Below are positions 19,474 through 30,981 of a stretch of DNA of 64,000 nt, one piece after another. The DNA comes from Methylobacterium ajmalii. GTDB taxonomy: Bacteria > Pseudomonadota > Alphaproteobacteria > Rhizobiales > Beijerinckiaceae. The stretch is taken from positions 25,679-89,678 of the forward strand of contig NZ_JACWCT010000072.1 in the NCBI RefSeq assembly GCF_016613415.1. Reading direction: 5' to 3'. The translations under genes and the position numbers were made by a program. The notes under the pieces are model-generated. The model ran no database searches. It was not told where the DNA came from and saw only the letters and a list, made by a program, of their open reading frames with translations. The first letter of the stretch is position 1; the number at the start of each line of letters is the position of its first letter.

Positions 19474-20712
19474 TCAGCGGTTGGCGCGCGCCAGGGCGGC
19501 GTGGAGCAGGAGGTTCACGCCCGGCAGGGTCGGCTCCAGGGAGATATCCTCGGCCTCGTTGTGGGTGATGCCGTCCCGGCACGGGGTGAAGATCATGCAG
19601 GCGGGGGCGACCCGGGCGACGTGGTAGGCGTCGTGGCCGGCCTGGGAGCGCAGGTCCATGGTCGGGATGCCGAGGCGTTCCGCGGTCTCGCGCAGGGTGC
19701 CGATCAGGCCGTCGTCGAAGGAGAAGACCCCGAACCCCCATTCCTCGGCGATGGAGATCTGCGTGAGCGAGCGGGCGGCGCAGTCGGGCAGGGCGGCGCG
19801 CAAGGACGCCTTCATGGTCTCGAGGGTCTCGAGCTCGGGCGCCCGCATGTCGATGAAGAGCTCGGCGTATTCCGAGAGCGTCCCGGGGAGGTTCGGCACC
19901 AGGTCGAGCCGGGCGGCGGTGGCCTTGGCGTCGGTGTCGGCATGGGCCCAGCCGATGTCGTTGACCGCCACCGCCACCATGGCGGCGCCGACGAGCGCGT
20001 TGTGGCGCTCGCCCATCGGGGTCGGTCCGGTATGTGCGGTGGCGCCCTCGACGGCGATGCGCATGCCGCAGCTCGGATAGCCGCCGGTGACGATGCCGAC
20101 CGGCACGCCGGCCCGGTCGAGGGCCGGGCCCTGCTCGATATGCAGCTCGAAATAGGCGTCGATGGTGCGTCCGCCGACGGGTTCCGGCCCGCGATAGCCG
20201 ATGCCGTCGAGGGCGTCGCCGAAGCGGATGCCGTCGCGGTCGCGCCGGTTCTCGACCCAGTCCGGCGTCGCCTGGCCGGACCAGGCGAGCGAGCACAGCA
20301 TCGGCGGCGAGAACCGCGCGCCCTCCTCGTTGGTCCAGTTCACCACCTCGATCGTGCGCTTCGTGGCGATGCCGAGGTCGTCGAGGGTGCGCAGGACCTC
20401 CAGCCCCGCGAGCACGCCGAGGATGCCGTCGAAGCGACCGCCGGCCCATTGCGTGTCGAGGTGGCTGCCGATCACCACCGGAGGCAGGTCGGGCTCGGAG
20501 CCCGCCCGCCGCAGCACCATGTTGCCGAGCCCGTCGACGGTGAGCGGGTAGCCGCCCTCCGCGGCCCAGCTTCTGAGCTGGTCGCGCACCAGCCGGTCGG
20601 GCTCGGTCAGGGTGAGGCGCCGCAGGCCGCCCCGGGGTCCGGTGCCGATGCCGGCCGACACCATCAGGGTGTCCCACAGCCGGTTGCCGTTCACGGAGAG
20701 GTTGGTGGTCAT
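19474..20712 (-). CDS. M20-family Zn-dependent hydrolase (N-carbamoyl amino acid hydrolase / allantoate amidohydrolase type)
   Basis: 412 residues from ATG 20712 (GAGG upstream); the frame is open to 20781 but homology begins at MTTNLSVNGNRLWDTLM. Metal-binding residues match the carbamoylase subgroup: GSHLDTQWAGGRFDGILG (His, Asp), NEEGARF (Glu), YFELHIEQGP (His) and CRDGITHNEAED (His). The dimerisation lid starts at GGYPSCGMRIAVEGATAHTG. Enzymes of this type hydrolyse N-carbamoyl amino acids, beta-ureidopropionate or allantoate, releasing ammonia and carbon dioxide. The substrate cannot be decided; no hydantoinase or purine genes are adjacent. Confidence 0.88.
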   Translation of the reverse strand: MTTNLSVNGNRLWDTLMVSAGIGTGPRGGLRRLTLTEPDRLVRDQLRSWAAEGGYPLTVDGLGNMVLRRAGSEPDLPPVVIGSHLDTQWAGGRFDGILGVLAGLEVLRTLDDLGIATKRTIEVVNWTNEEGARFSPPMLCSLAWSGQATPDWVENRRDRDGIRFGDALDGIGYRGPEPVGGRTIDAYFELHIEQGPALDRAGVPVGIVTGGYPSCGMRIAVEGATAHTGPTPMGERHNALVGAAMVAVAVNDIGWAHADTDAKATAARLDLVPNLPGTLSEYAELFIDMRAPELETLETMKASLRAALPDCAARSLTQISIAEEWGFGVFSFDDGLIGTLRETAERLGIPTMDLRSQAGHDAYHVARVAPACMIFTPCRDGITHNEAEDISLEPTLPGVNLLLHAALARANR

Positions 20713-20814
20713 CGCGGGCCTCACGCTACGCGTCGGGGAAGATGCGTGCGCCAGGATGCGAGGGCCGTGCCCGGCGGACAAGCGCCGGGCGCAAGGGGGG
20801 TGTGCGGGAGCGCC

Positions 20815-21819
20815 CTATCCCAGCCGCGCCCGCGCCGCGGCGTATTCCGCCTTCAGCCGGTCGATAACCACGGCGGTGGCGGGCGCGTCGTCGATGGTGC
20901 CGACGCCCTGGCCGGCACCCCAGATGTCGCGCCAGGCCTTGGTGGTGCCCGAGCCGAAGTTCATCTTGGTCTTGTCGACCTCCGGCAGGGCGTTGGGATC
21001 GAGGCCGGCGGCGGTCACGCTGGGCTTGAGGTAGTTGCCCGGCACGCCGGTGAAGTAGGGGGTGTACATCACGTCGGCGGCGGTCGTGCCGACGATCATC
21101 TCCTTGTAGGCCGGCGCGGCGTTGGCCTCCTGCGTGGCGATGAAGCGGGTGCCCATGTAGGCCAGGTCCGCGCCCATCGCCTGGGCGGCCAGGATCGCGT
21201 CGCCGGTGCTGATGGCGCCCGACAGGATCAGCGGTCCCTTGAAGAAGCGCCGCACCTCGCTCACCAGCGCGAAGGGCGAGAGCGTGCCGGCATGCCCCCC
21301 GGCCCCGGCGCAGACCAGGATCAGCCCGTCGACGCCGGCCTCCAGCGCCTTCTCGGCGTGGCGCACCGTGGTCACGTCGTGGAAGACGACGCCGCCCCAG
21401 CCGTGCACGGCCGAGACCACCGCGTCGGGCGCGCGCAAAGACGTGATGATGATCGGCACCCGGTGCTTGCCGCAGACCATGAGGTCGTGCTCGAGCCGGT
21501 CGTTCGAGGCGTGGACGATCTGGTTGACGGCGTAGGGCGCGACGATCCGCTCCGGGTCGGCGGCCTTGGCCTCGGCCAGCGCCGCGTCGATCCGGGTCAG
21601 CCACTCGTCCAGCGCCTCCTTCGGCCGGGCGTTGAGGGCCGGGAACGAGCCGACGATGCCGTTGACGCACTGGGCGATGACCAGCTCCGGCCCCGAGACG
21701 ATGAACATCGGCGAGGCGATCACCGGCAGGGCGAGGGCGTGGCGGAGGCTGTCGGGCAGGGACATCGGCGGCGTGGCTCCCGGGGAACTCGTTGGAGAGG
21801 TCTCGTTGGGCTCCGGCAT
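20815..21819 (-). CDS. Nitronate monooxygenase (2-nitropropane dioxygenase family)
   Basis: 334 residues in an FMN-binding TIM barrel: LALPVIASPMFIVSGPELV, PIIITSLRAPDAV, DGLILVCAGAGGHAG (phosphate-binding glycine-rich loop), GPLILSGAISTGDAILAAQAMGADLAYMGTRFIATQEA. It oxidises nitronates such as propionate 3-nitronate with oxygen. The start could also be ATG 21765 (MSLPDSLRHAL), which has GGGAG upstream; the first 18 residues look unstructured. It lies 102 bp upstream of the M20 hydrolase gene on the same strand. Confidence 0.87.
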   Translation of the reverse strand: MPEPNETSPTSSPGATPPMSLPDSLRHALALPVIASPMFIVSGPELVIAQCVNGIVGSFPALNARPKEALDEWLTRIDAALAEAKAADPERIVAPYAVNQIVHASNDRLEHDLMVCGKHRVPIIITSLRAPDAVVSAVHGWGGVVFHDVTTVRHAEKALEAGVDGLILVCAGAGGHAGTLSPFALVSEVRRFFKGPLILSGAISTGDAILAAQAMGADLAYMGTRFIATQEANAAPAYKEMIVGTTAADVMYTPYFTGVPGNYLKPSVTAAGLDPNALPEVDKTKMNFGSGTTKAWRDIWGAGQGVGTIDDAPATAVVIDRLKAEYAAARARLG

Positions 21820-21888
21820 CGCACCAGGTCCGGGTCGTGGTCAACGGGAGGCTTGACGGGACCCCGAGCCGTCGGACTCCCTCGGGCG

Positions 21889-22443
21889 ATGCACGCGATC
21901 GCGATCCGCCGCCTTCGGGCCGCCGACGGCCCGGCCTTCCGCTCGTTGCGCCTGGAGGCGCTGGAACGGCACCCCGCCTCGTTCGGCACCGCCCTAGGGG
22001 ACGTCGCCGGACATGGACCGGACTGGTTCGGGGCGCGGCTGGAGCAGCACCTCACCCTCGGGGCGGTCCGGGGCGAGGTGCTGCTGGGCACCGCCACCCT
22101 GGTGCTGCAGGAGGGCGCGAAGCTGCGGCACAAGGGCGACGTGACGGGGGTCTACGTCCGGGACGAGGCGCGGGGGCTGGGCCTGGGCGCCGCGCTCCTT
22201 AATCGGCTCATCGCGGAGGCCCGCCCGCGGGTCGAGGCCCTGCGCCTGACCGTCGAGGCCGAAAACCGCGCGGCCCTGCGGCTCTACGAGGGGCTGGGCT
22301 TTCGCCCCTACGGCTGCGAGCGCCGGGCCCTGAAGATCGGGGACCGCTACCACGACGAGGTGCTGATGGAACTCGTCCTCGCGGCCGATCCCGCGTTAGA
22401 ACCACTCGACGCCCATCACCAGGAGAGCCCGCGTGGTGCTTGA
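21889..22443 (+). CDS. GNAT-family N-acetyltransferase
   Basis: 184 residues with the GNAT fold: IRRLRAADGPAFRSLRLEAL (strand 1/helix 1), GDVTGVYVRDEARGLGLGAALLNRLIAEA (motif A, acetyl-CoA pyrophosphate loop R-G-x-G-L-G), and VEAENRAALRLYEGLGFRPYGCERRALKI (motif B). The acceptor is unknown. Its last 11 bases overlap the serine hydrolase gene, so the pair is probably cotranslated. Confidence 0.88.
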   Translation: MHAIAIRRLRAADGPAFRSLRLEALERHPASFGTALGDVAGHGPDWFGARLEQHLTLGAVRGEVLLGTATLVLQEGAKLRHKGDVTGVYVRDEARGLGLGAALLNRLIAEARPRVEALRLTVEAENRAALRLYEGLGFRPYGCERRALKIGDRYHDEVLMELVLAADPALEPLDAHHQESPRGA

Positions 22444-23653
22444 GATCGGAACCCCGGAGGCAGTCGGCCTCTCGTCGGAGCGGCTGGGCCGGATCGTCCC
22501 GTGGATGCGGGGCTACGTCGAGGCCGGCAAGCTGCCGGGCCTGTCGGTGACGGTGGCCCGGCGCGGCCAGGTGGTGTTTTCCCACCAGGAGGGCCTGCGC
22601 GACCTCGCCCGCGGCCTGCCGATGGAGGCCGACACCATCGTGCGCATCTACTCGATGACGAAGCCGCTGACCTCGGTGGCGATCCTGATGCTGTACGAGG
22701 AGGGCCTGTTTCAGCTCGACGATCCCATCACCCGCTTCCTGCCGGAGTTCCGGGACATGCGGGTGCTCGTCGGCGGCAGCCGGGCGAAGCCCGAGACGGT
22801 GCCGGCGGAGCGCGACATCACGTTCCGCGATCTCCTGACCCACACGTCGGGTCTCAGCTACGGCTTCATGGACGCGACGCTGGTCGACCGGATGTACCGG
22901 GAGGAGGGGGTCGACTTCCAGACCGCCGAGACCTCGCTCGCCGCGGTGGTGGGGAAGGCCGCGAGCCTGCCGCTCCTCGCCCAGCCGGGGGCGGAGTGGA
23001 ACTACAGCATCGCCACCGACGTGCTCGGCCACCTCGTGGCGGTGATCTCGGGAAAATCCTTCGACGACTTCCTGCGCGAGCGGATCATCCGGCCGCTCGG
23101 CATGGTCGACACCGACTTCCACGTGCCCGCGGAGAAGATCTCCCGCTTCGCCTCGAACTACGCGCTCGGCGAGGGCGGCCGGCTGACCCTGATCGACGAT
23201 GCCCGCGAGGGCCGCTACGCCCGGCCCCGCACGGTGCCGTCGGGCGGCGGCGGCCTCGTCGCGACGGCGGCCGACTACGCCCGGTTCTGCCGCTTCGTCC
23301 TGGGTGGGGGCGAGCTCGACGGCGTGCGGCTTCTCGGCGCCAAGACCGTCGAGTTGATGACGGCCAACCACCTGCGCGGCGACCTCGCCGATATGGGCCA
23401 GCCGCGTTTTTCGGAGTCGAGCTACAGCGGCATCGGCTTCGGGCTCGGCTTCTCGGTGATGCTCGATCCGGCCAGGGCCCAGATCCTCGGCACCTCGGGC
23501 GAGGTCGCCTGGGGCGGGGCGGCCTCGACGGCGTTCTGGATCGACCCCGCCGAGGACCTGTTCGTGATCATGCTGACGCAGCTCATGCCGTCCTCGACCT
23601 GGCCGATCCGGCGCGAGCTGCGGGTGCTGACCTACGCGGCGATCACCGGGTGA
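22433..23653 (+). CDS. Serine hydrolase, beta-lactamase/EstB family
   Basis: 406 residues, GTG start with AGGAG 7 bases upstream, overlapping the GNAT gene. It has the SxxK nucleophile motif SMTK (RIYSMTKPLTSVAILML), the second motif YSI (WNYSIATDVLGHL), and PSGGGGLVATAADYARF. There is no signal peptide, which argues for an intracellular esterase or amidase of the class C-like family over a secreted beta-lactamase. Substrate unknown. Confidence 0.88.
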   Translation: MVLEIGTPEAVGLSSERLGRIVPWMRGYVEAGKLPGLSVTVARRGQVVFSHQEGLRDLARGLPMEADTIVRIYSMTKPLTSVAILMLYEEGLFQLDDPITRFLPEFRDMRVLVGGSRAKPETVPAERDITFRDLLTHTSGLSYGFMDATLVDRMYREEGVDFQTAETSLAAVVGKAASLPLLAQPGAEWNYSIATDVLGHLVAVISGKSFDDFLRERIIRPLGMVDTDFHVPAEKISRFASNYALGEGGRLTLIDDAREGRYARPRTVPSGGGGLVATAADYARFCRFVLGGGELDGVRLLGAKTVELMTANHLRGDLADMGQPRFSESSYSGIGFGLGFSVMLDPARAQILGTSGEVAWGGAASTAFWIDPAEDLFVIMLTQLMPSSTWPIRRELRVLTYAAITG

Positions 23654-23669
23654 TCGCGGCGCCGGGGCG

Positions 23670-24458
23670 TCACCCCACCGCCCGGCGGTAGAGGTGCCAG
23701 GTGGCGTGGCCGAGCACCGGCAGCACCACCGCCAGCCCGACGAACAGCGACACCATGCCCAGCACGAGCATCCCGGCCACGATCGCGCCCCAGGCGAGCA
23801 TCGGGCCGGGATTCTCGCGCATCAGCGCCAGCGAGGTCTCGATCGCGGTGCCGGCCTCCACGTCCTTGTCGATGATGAGCGGGATCGAGACGGCGCTGAC
23901 CGCGAGCGCCAGGAGCGAGAAGGCGCCGCCGACGAGGTTGCCGGCGAGGATCAGCGTCCAGCCCCGGGGCGTGGTCAGCACGTCGCCGAGGAAGGCGGAG
24001 ACCGACGGCTCGGTCACCCCGCCGTAGAGCGACCAATAGAGCCCCATGGCGGCGCAGAGCCAGGCCGCGAAGATCAGCGCCAGCACCACGCCGACCGCCA
24101 TCACCGCCCGGGCCGAACGCCCGTGGAGCGGCGCGAAGGCATCGGTCCAGGCGGCGGGCAGGCCCCATTCCCGGCGCCGGCTCAGCTCGTAGAGGCCGAG
24201 CGCCGCGAACGGCCCGATCAGCGCGAAGCCGGCGGCGAGCGGAAACAGGATCGGGATCAGGTTCTGCTCGAAGGTCGCCGCCGCGACGAGCACGCCGGCG
24301 ATCGGATAGATCAGCACCACGAACAGGACGTGGGTCGGCATCGCCAAGAAATCGTCGACGCCGCGCGACAGGGCGGCCTTGAGATCCTGAACGCCGATCC
24401 GCCGCACGGCGGGGCGGGCGGCGGTAAAGCCGTGGGAGAGGGGGAACGAACTCGACAT
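23670..24458 (-). CDS. DUF2189-family integral membrane protein
   Basis: 262 residues from ATG 24458 (GGAGGACACGCG upstream). The N-terminal IGVQDLKAALSRGVDDFLAMPTH and following LFVVLIYPIAGVLVAAATF are characteristic of DUF2189, with about six membrane segments in pairs and the SIPLIIDKDVEAGTAIETSL loop. Function is unknown. Convergent with the serine hydrolase gene. Confidence 0.85.
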   Translation of the reverse strand: MSSSFPLSHGFTAARPAVRRIGVQDLKAALSRGVDDFLAMPTHVLFVVLIYPIAGVLVAAATFEQNLIPILFPLAAGFALIGPFAALGLYELSRRREWGLPAAWTDAFAPLHGRSARAVMAVGVVLALIFAAWLCAAMGLYWSLYGGVTEPSVSAFLGDVLTTPRGWTLILAGNLVGGAFSLLALAVSAVSIPLIIDKDVEAGTAIETSLALMRENPGPMLAWGAIVAGMLVLGMVSLFVGLAVVLPVLGHATWHLYRRAVG

Positions 24459-24705
24459 CGCGTGTCCTCCGGGGGAGGGCACCCGCGACGGGAAAGGCCG
24501 GGCCGCGTTCGGGCCGTCGTGTCGGCGGTCCTTCAGGCGCCCGGTCCGGCCCGCGGGGGCGCCGGATGGATCGGTCGCATCAAGACTGGACTACTCGTAC
24601 CGGGCGGACGACATCCGCCGCGTCGCCCGACGGTAGCGCGGGCGCGGGCCGGACGCCAAGGCGGGACCGCACACGATCGCGCGACGGGCCCCGGAACGGG
24701 CCCGC

Positions 24706-25062
24706 TCACCCGGGATGGGCCAGGATGTTGACGAGCCGCCCGAACGGGTCGCGGACGTAGAACCGCCGCACGCCCCACGGCTCGTCCACGGGGCCGTACT
24801 CGATCGGAAGGCCGGCGTCCGTCGCGCGCCGGAGCACGGCCTCCAGGTCGTCGACTTCGACCGAGAGGTCGGGAACCGGCGTCCCCGATCCGCCCTCGCA
24901 GGCCACGCTGACCTGCGGCGGCGCCGACGCGCCCGAGGCCGCGAAGGTCTGGATCCAGCCGTGATCCATGACCAGGTCGAGGCCGAGCACCCCTTCGTAG
25001 AAGCCCCGCGCCGCATCGAGCCGCGTCGCCGGGATGTTGGTCACGATACGCCTCACGGCCAT
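24706..25062 (-). CDS. VOC/glyoxalase-fold protein
   Basis: 118 residues from ATG 25062 with GAGGGAG upstream. The vicinal oxygen chelate fold shows as IPATRLDAARGFYEGVLGLDLVMDHG, VPDLSVEVDDLEAVLRRATDAGLPIEYGPVDEPWGVRRFYVRDPFGRLVNILAH. Candidate metal residues resemble bleomycin-resistance-like proteins more than GloA. Substrate unknown. Divergent from the glyoxalase II-like hydrolase gene. Confidence 0.85.
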   Translation of the reverse strand: MAVRRIVTNIPATRLDAARGFYEGVLGLDLVMDHGWIQTFAASGASAPPQVSVACEGGSGTPVPDLSVEVDDLEAVLRRATDAGLPIEYGPVDEPWGVRRFYVRDPFGRLVNILAHPG

Positions 25063-25217
25063 GGCCCGCTCCCTCGTCGCGTCGCATCGGAGCCCGAACG
25101 CCCCTGCCTGTCGAGGCCGCGTCCGCCGGCCGATTCCGGTGCGCCCCGCCCCGGGGTGCACCACCGCCCGCTTCCACGCTACAAGGATCGCGACCCGTTC
25201 CTCATCCAAGGCCGACC

Positions 25218-25859
25218 ATGCCGAGCACGCCCCGCGCCGCGATCATCCCGGTCACCCCGTTCCAGCAGAATTGCACCCTGCTGTGGTGCGAGGCGACGAA
25301 GCGGGCCGCGGTGGTCGATCCGGGCGGCGACCTCGACCGGATCCGCGCGGCGATCGCCAAGGCCGGCGTCACGGTCGAGAAGATCCTGCTCACCCACGGC
25401 CACATCGATCACGCCGGCGGGGCGGCGGACCTGCGCGACGCGCTGGGCGTGCCGGTCGAGGGACCCCACCGCGCCGACAAGCCGCTCCTCGACAGCCTGC
25501 CCGAGACCGGGGCGGCCTACGGCATCGACGGCGCCAAGGTGATCACCCCCGACCGCTGGCTGTCCGAGGGCGACACGGTGACGGTGGGCGAACTCACCTT
25601 CGACGTGCTGCACTGCCCCGGCCATTCCCCGGGCAGCGTCGTGCTGGTGAGCCGGGACGCCCGCTTCGCCCAGGTCGGCGACGTGCTGTTTCGCGGCTCG
25701 GTCGGCCGCACCGACCTGCCGGGGGGCGACCACGCCGCCCTGATCGCGTCGATCAAGGAGAAGCTGCTGCCGCTCGGCGACGACGTCGCCTTCATCCCCG
25801 GCCACGGCCCGACGAGCACGATCGGCCAGGAGCGGCTGTCGAACCCCTTCCTGCGATAG
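25218..25859 (+). CDS. MBL-fold hydrolase, glyoxalase II-like (YcbL/GloC type)
   Basis: 213 residues. The canonical dinuclear site is visible: LLTHGHIDHAGG, CPGHSPGSVVL, QVGDVLFRGSVGRTDLPGGD and IPGHGPTSTIGQE. The short C-terminus matches the type II hydroxyacylglutathione hydrolase YcbL/GloC, which hydrolyses S-lactoylglutathione. Ten bases precede the aldo/keto reductase gene, so the two probably form a carbonyl-detoxification operon. Confidence 0.87.
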   Translation: MPSTPRAAIIPVTPFQQNCTLLWCEATKRAAVVDPGGDLDRIRAAIAKAGVTVEKILLTHGHIDHAGGAADLRDALGVPVEGPHRADKPLLDSLPETGAAYGIDGAKVITPDRWLSEGDTVTVGELTFDVLHCPGHSPGSVVLVSRDARFAQVGDVLFRGSVGRTDLPGGDHAALIASIKEKLLPLGDDVAFIPGHGPTSTIGQERLSNPFLR

Positions 25860-25869
25860 GAGCCCCCTG

Positions 25870-26832
25870 ATGGATCTGCGCCCCCTCGGCCGTTCCGGCC
25901 TCTCGGTCCCGCCCTTCTGCTTCGGCGGCAACGTCTTCGGCTGGACCGCCGACGAGGCGACCTCCTTCGCCCTGCTCGATCGCCTGCTCGAGACCGGCTT
26001 CACCTTCGTCGACACCGCCGACGTCTATTCGGCTTGGGCGCCGGGCCACCGGGGCGGCGAGTCGGAGGCGGTGATCGGGCGCTGGCTGAAGGACCGCGGC
26101 GCCCGCGACCGGATGACGATCGCCACCAAGGTCGGCATGGACATGGGAGAGGGCCGCAAGGGCTTGCGGGCGGCCTACGTCGAGGAGGCCGTGGAGGCCT
26201 CCCTGCGCCGGCTCGGGACCGACCGGATCGACCTCTACCAGTCCCACACCGACGATGCCGAGACGCCGCTGGAGGAGACGCTTTCGGCCTACGACCGGCT
26301 GATCCGGGCCGGCAAGGTGCGGGCGATCGGCGCCTCGAACTATTCCGCCGCCCGCCTGCGCGAGGCGCTGGCCGTCGCGGCGCGGGAGAACCTGCCGCGC
26401 TACGAGAGCCTGCAGCCCGGCTACAGCCTGGCCGACCGCGAGGATTACGAGGCCGAGCTCGAGCCGCTGTGCCGGGAGGAGGGGATCGGGGTGATCTCCT
26501 ACTTCTCCCTCGCGGCGGGCTTCCTCACCGGCAAGTACCGGCAGGCCGGGGCCGCCGCCGGCCGCGCCCGCGAGGCCCGGGTCTCGCCCTACCTCAACCC
26601 GCGCGGGCTCGCCTTCCTCGACCTCCTCGACGCGGTCGCCCGCGACCACGGCGCGACGCCGGCGCAGGTCTCCCTCGCCTGGCTGATCGCCCGGCCGGGC
26701 CTCACCGCGCCGATCGCCAGCGCGACCTCGGTGGCGCAGCTCGACGAGCTCCTGGGCGGGGTGCGGCTCGCCCTCGATCCGGCGGCGGTCGCGCGGCTCG
26801 ACGAGGCGAGCCGCGGCTCGCTCAAGAGCTGA
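25870..26832 (+). CDS. Aldo/keto reductase
   Basis: 320 residues, NADPH-dependent TIM-barrel oxidoreductase. The catalytic set is DTADVYSAW (Asp, Tyr), ATKVGMD (Lys) and YQSHTDD (His); the cofactor loop is near IASATSVAQLDELL. The sequence LSVPPFCFGGNVFGW and the YajO/Tas-like layout point to the AKR11/12-like group acting on small aldehydes or ketones. Co-oriented with the glyoxalase II-like gene. Confidence 0.9.
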   Translation: MDLRPLGRSGLSVPPFCFGGNVFGWTADEATSFALLDRLLETGFTFVDTADVYSAWAPGHRGGESEAVIGRWLKDRGARDRMTIATKVGMDMGEGRKGLRAAYVEEAVEASLRRLGTDRIDLYQSHTDDAETPLEETLSAYDRLIRAGKVRAIGASNYSAARLREALAVAARENLPRYESLQPGYSLADREDYEAELEPLCREEGIGVISYFSLAAGFLTGKYRQAGAAAGRAREARVSPYLNPRGLAFLDLLDAVARDHGATPAQVSLAWLIARPGLTAPIASATSVAQLDELLGGVRLALDPAAVARLDEASRGSLKS

Positions 26833-29599
<2,767 letters not shown>

Positions 29600-29600
<1 letters not shown>

Positions 29601-30589
29601 TGGTGAGATCGATGGATACGGCCACGCTGGCGCCCTTTTCCGACTACGTCCTGCCCGAGGCGACCCTGCCGGAGTTGCCGGGTCACTACCGCGGCAAGGT
29701 GCGGGACAATTACGACCTGCCCGACGGGCGGCGGATCCTGATCACCAGCGACCGCCTGAGCGCCTTCGACCGGGAGCTCGCCGCGATCCCGCTGAAGGGC
29801 CAGGTCCTGACCCAGACCGCGCGCTACTGGTTCGAGAAGACGCGGGACATCTGCGACAACCACGTGCTGGCCTATCCCGACCCGAACGTGGTGGTGGGGC
29901 GGCGCCTCACCATCCTGCCGGTCGAGATCGTGGTGCGCGGCTACCTTGCCGGCAGCACCGGCACCTCGGTCCTGACCCTGTACAAGGCCGGCCAGCGCGA
30001 GATGTACGGCCACCGCCTGCCGGACGGGATGCGCCCGCACGAGCAACTGCCGCAGCCGATCATCACCCCCACCACCAAGGCCGGCCACGGCGACCACGAC
30101 GCGCCGCTCTCCGCCGCCGAGATCCTGGAGCGGGGACTGCTGACGGAGGCGCAGTGGCGCACCCTGTCGGAGACGGCTTTGGCGCTGTTCGCCCGCGGCC
30201 AGGCGCTGGCGGCGGAGCGCGGCCTGATCCTCGCCGACACCAAGTACGAGTTCGGCACCGATTCCGACGGCCGGATCGTGCTCGCCGACGAGATCCACAC
30301 CCCCGACAGCAGCCGCTACTGGTTCGCGAAGAGCTATGCCGAGCGCTTCGAGGCCGGCACCCTCCCGGAGAGCTTCGACAAGGACGTGGTCCGCAACTGG
30401 GTCGCGGCCCGCTGCGACCCCTACCGCGACGCCGTACCGGAGATCCCGCACGAAGTGGTGCTGCAGACCGCCGCCACCTATGTCAGCGCGTTCGAGACGA
30501 TCACGGGCGAGCGCTTCGCCCTGCCGGACACGCGCGAGGCGCCGCTCGACCGCATTCGCCGCAACATCGCGGCCTACCTGGCGGCCTGA
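29600..30589 (+). CDS. purC: Phosphoribosylaminoimidazole-succinocarboxamide synthase (SAICAR synthetase)
   Basis: 329 residues of the long (Ade1-like) form. It joins CAIR and aspartate with ATP in purine synthesis. Motifs: [54 protein letters not shown] and [12 protein letters not shown]. The A of the ATG is the last base of the gyrB stop (TGATG); ATG 29612 is an alternative start with GGTGAG close by. Coupling with gyrB is unusual enough to be useful as a local synteny marker. Confidence 0.95.
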
Positions 30590-30622
30590 CGGGCTGGGGC
30601 ATTCATCCCGATGAACCCAGGG

Positions 30623-30642
30623 GAGCCGCACCGGTGCGGCTC
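30623..30642. terminator. 20-bp perfect palindrome downstream of purC
   Basis: GAGCCGCACC and its reverse complement abut without spacer. It lies 34 bases after the purC stop and is a plausible 3' stabilising or termination hairpin; it has no T-tract. Confidence 0.45.
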
Positions 30643-30754
30643 TCGACGCGGCAATGCCGAACCTCGTCCGGACGCCGAGGCGGAACACGCAGGGTCGTGC
30701 CTGTCGAGAAAGTGGTCGTCCGGGCAAGACCGCGCGGCCCAAAACGACCAGCAT

Positions 30755-30784
30755 AAGAAAAAAGGCCGCCCTTGCGAGGCGGCC
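30755..30784 (-). terminator. Rho-independent terminator on the minus strand
   Basis: On the minus strand: 7-bp GC stem (30778-30784 with 30764-30770), 7-nt loop, then TTTTTTCTT. It is one of two hairpins in the window with a proper T-tract, yet no protein gene on this strand ends here. Confidence 0.75.
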
Positions 30785-30870
30785 CGAAGTCTAGGGAGGA
30801 AACGCCCAAAGAGGGCTGCACCGCCGCGACGCCATCGCTGCGGTGCGTCATCCTTCTCCCATGTTGCGGC
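30755..30870 (-). ncRNA. Candidate small RNA ending at an intrinsic terminator
   Basis: Reading the minus strand toward the terminator, a 7-bp stem (30846-30840 with 30824-30818) is followed by an unpaired stretch with TTTCCTCCCT, then the terminator. A C/U-rich anti-Shine-Dalgarno sequence in a single-stranded region is typical of several alphaproteobacterial sRNA families. The 5' end is a guess and no promoter was identified. Confidence 0.4.
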
Positions 30871-30875
30871 GCACA

Positions 30876-30891
30876 GTGCAATCGATTGCAC
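30876..30891. promoter_or_regulatory. 16-bp perfect palindrome GTGCAATCGATTGCAC
   Basis: Lies just upstream of the candidate small RNA on the minus strand and is flanked by G/C-rich imperfect repeats. Probably a regulator site; the TGCA half-sites resemble those of several alphaproteobacterial regulators but I cannot name one. Confidence 0.45.
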
Positions 30892-30981
30892 CGCACAACG
30901 GTCATGCTCGCGGCGCATGACCGCGCGAAAGTACGGCTTGCGGCATCGCCGAATCGAGCCGTCGCGGGGACGTCGATCGCG

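Larger units (their letters stand above)
30590..30981. other. Intergenic region holding a candidate small RNA
   Basis: 392 bp between purC and the holin-like gene with no convincing protein gene. It contains the purC hairpin, a textbook minus-strand terminator, an upstream stem (30818-30846) and a 16-bp palindrome (30876-30891). Confidence 0.55.

Noticed and set aside
19300..22443. 1047-codon plus-strand frame over the M20 hydrolase and nitronate monooxygenase
   Set aside because: Only the last 184 codons (from 21889) show a real domain, the GNAT protein; the remainder is an antisense shadow.
22433..23653. Beta-lactamase conferring antibiotic resistance
   Set aside because: SMTK and YSI are present but there is no signal peptide; family context favours an intracellular esterase.
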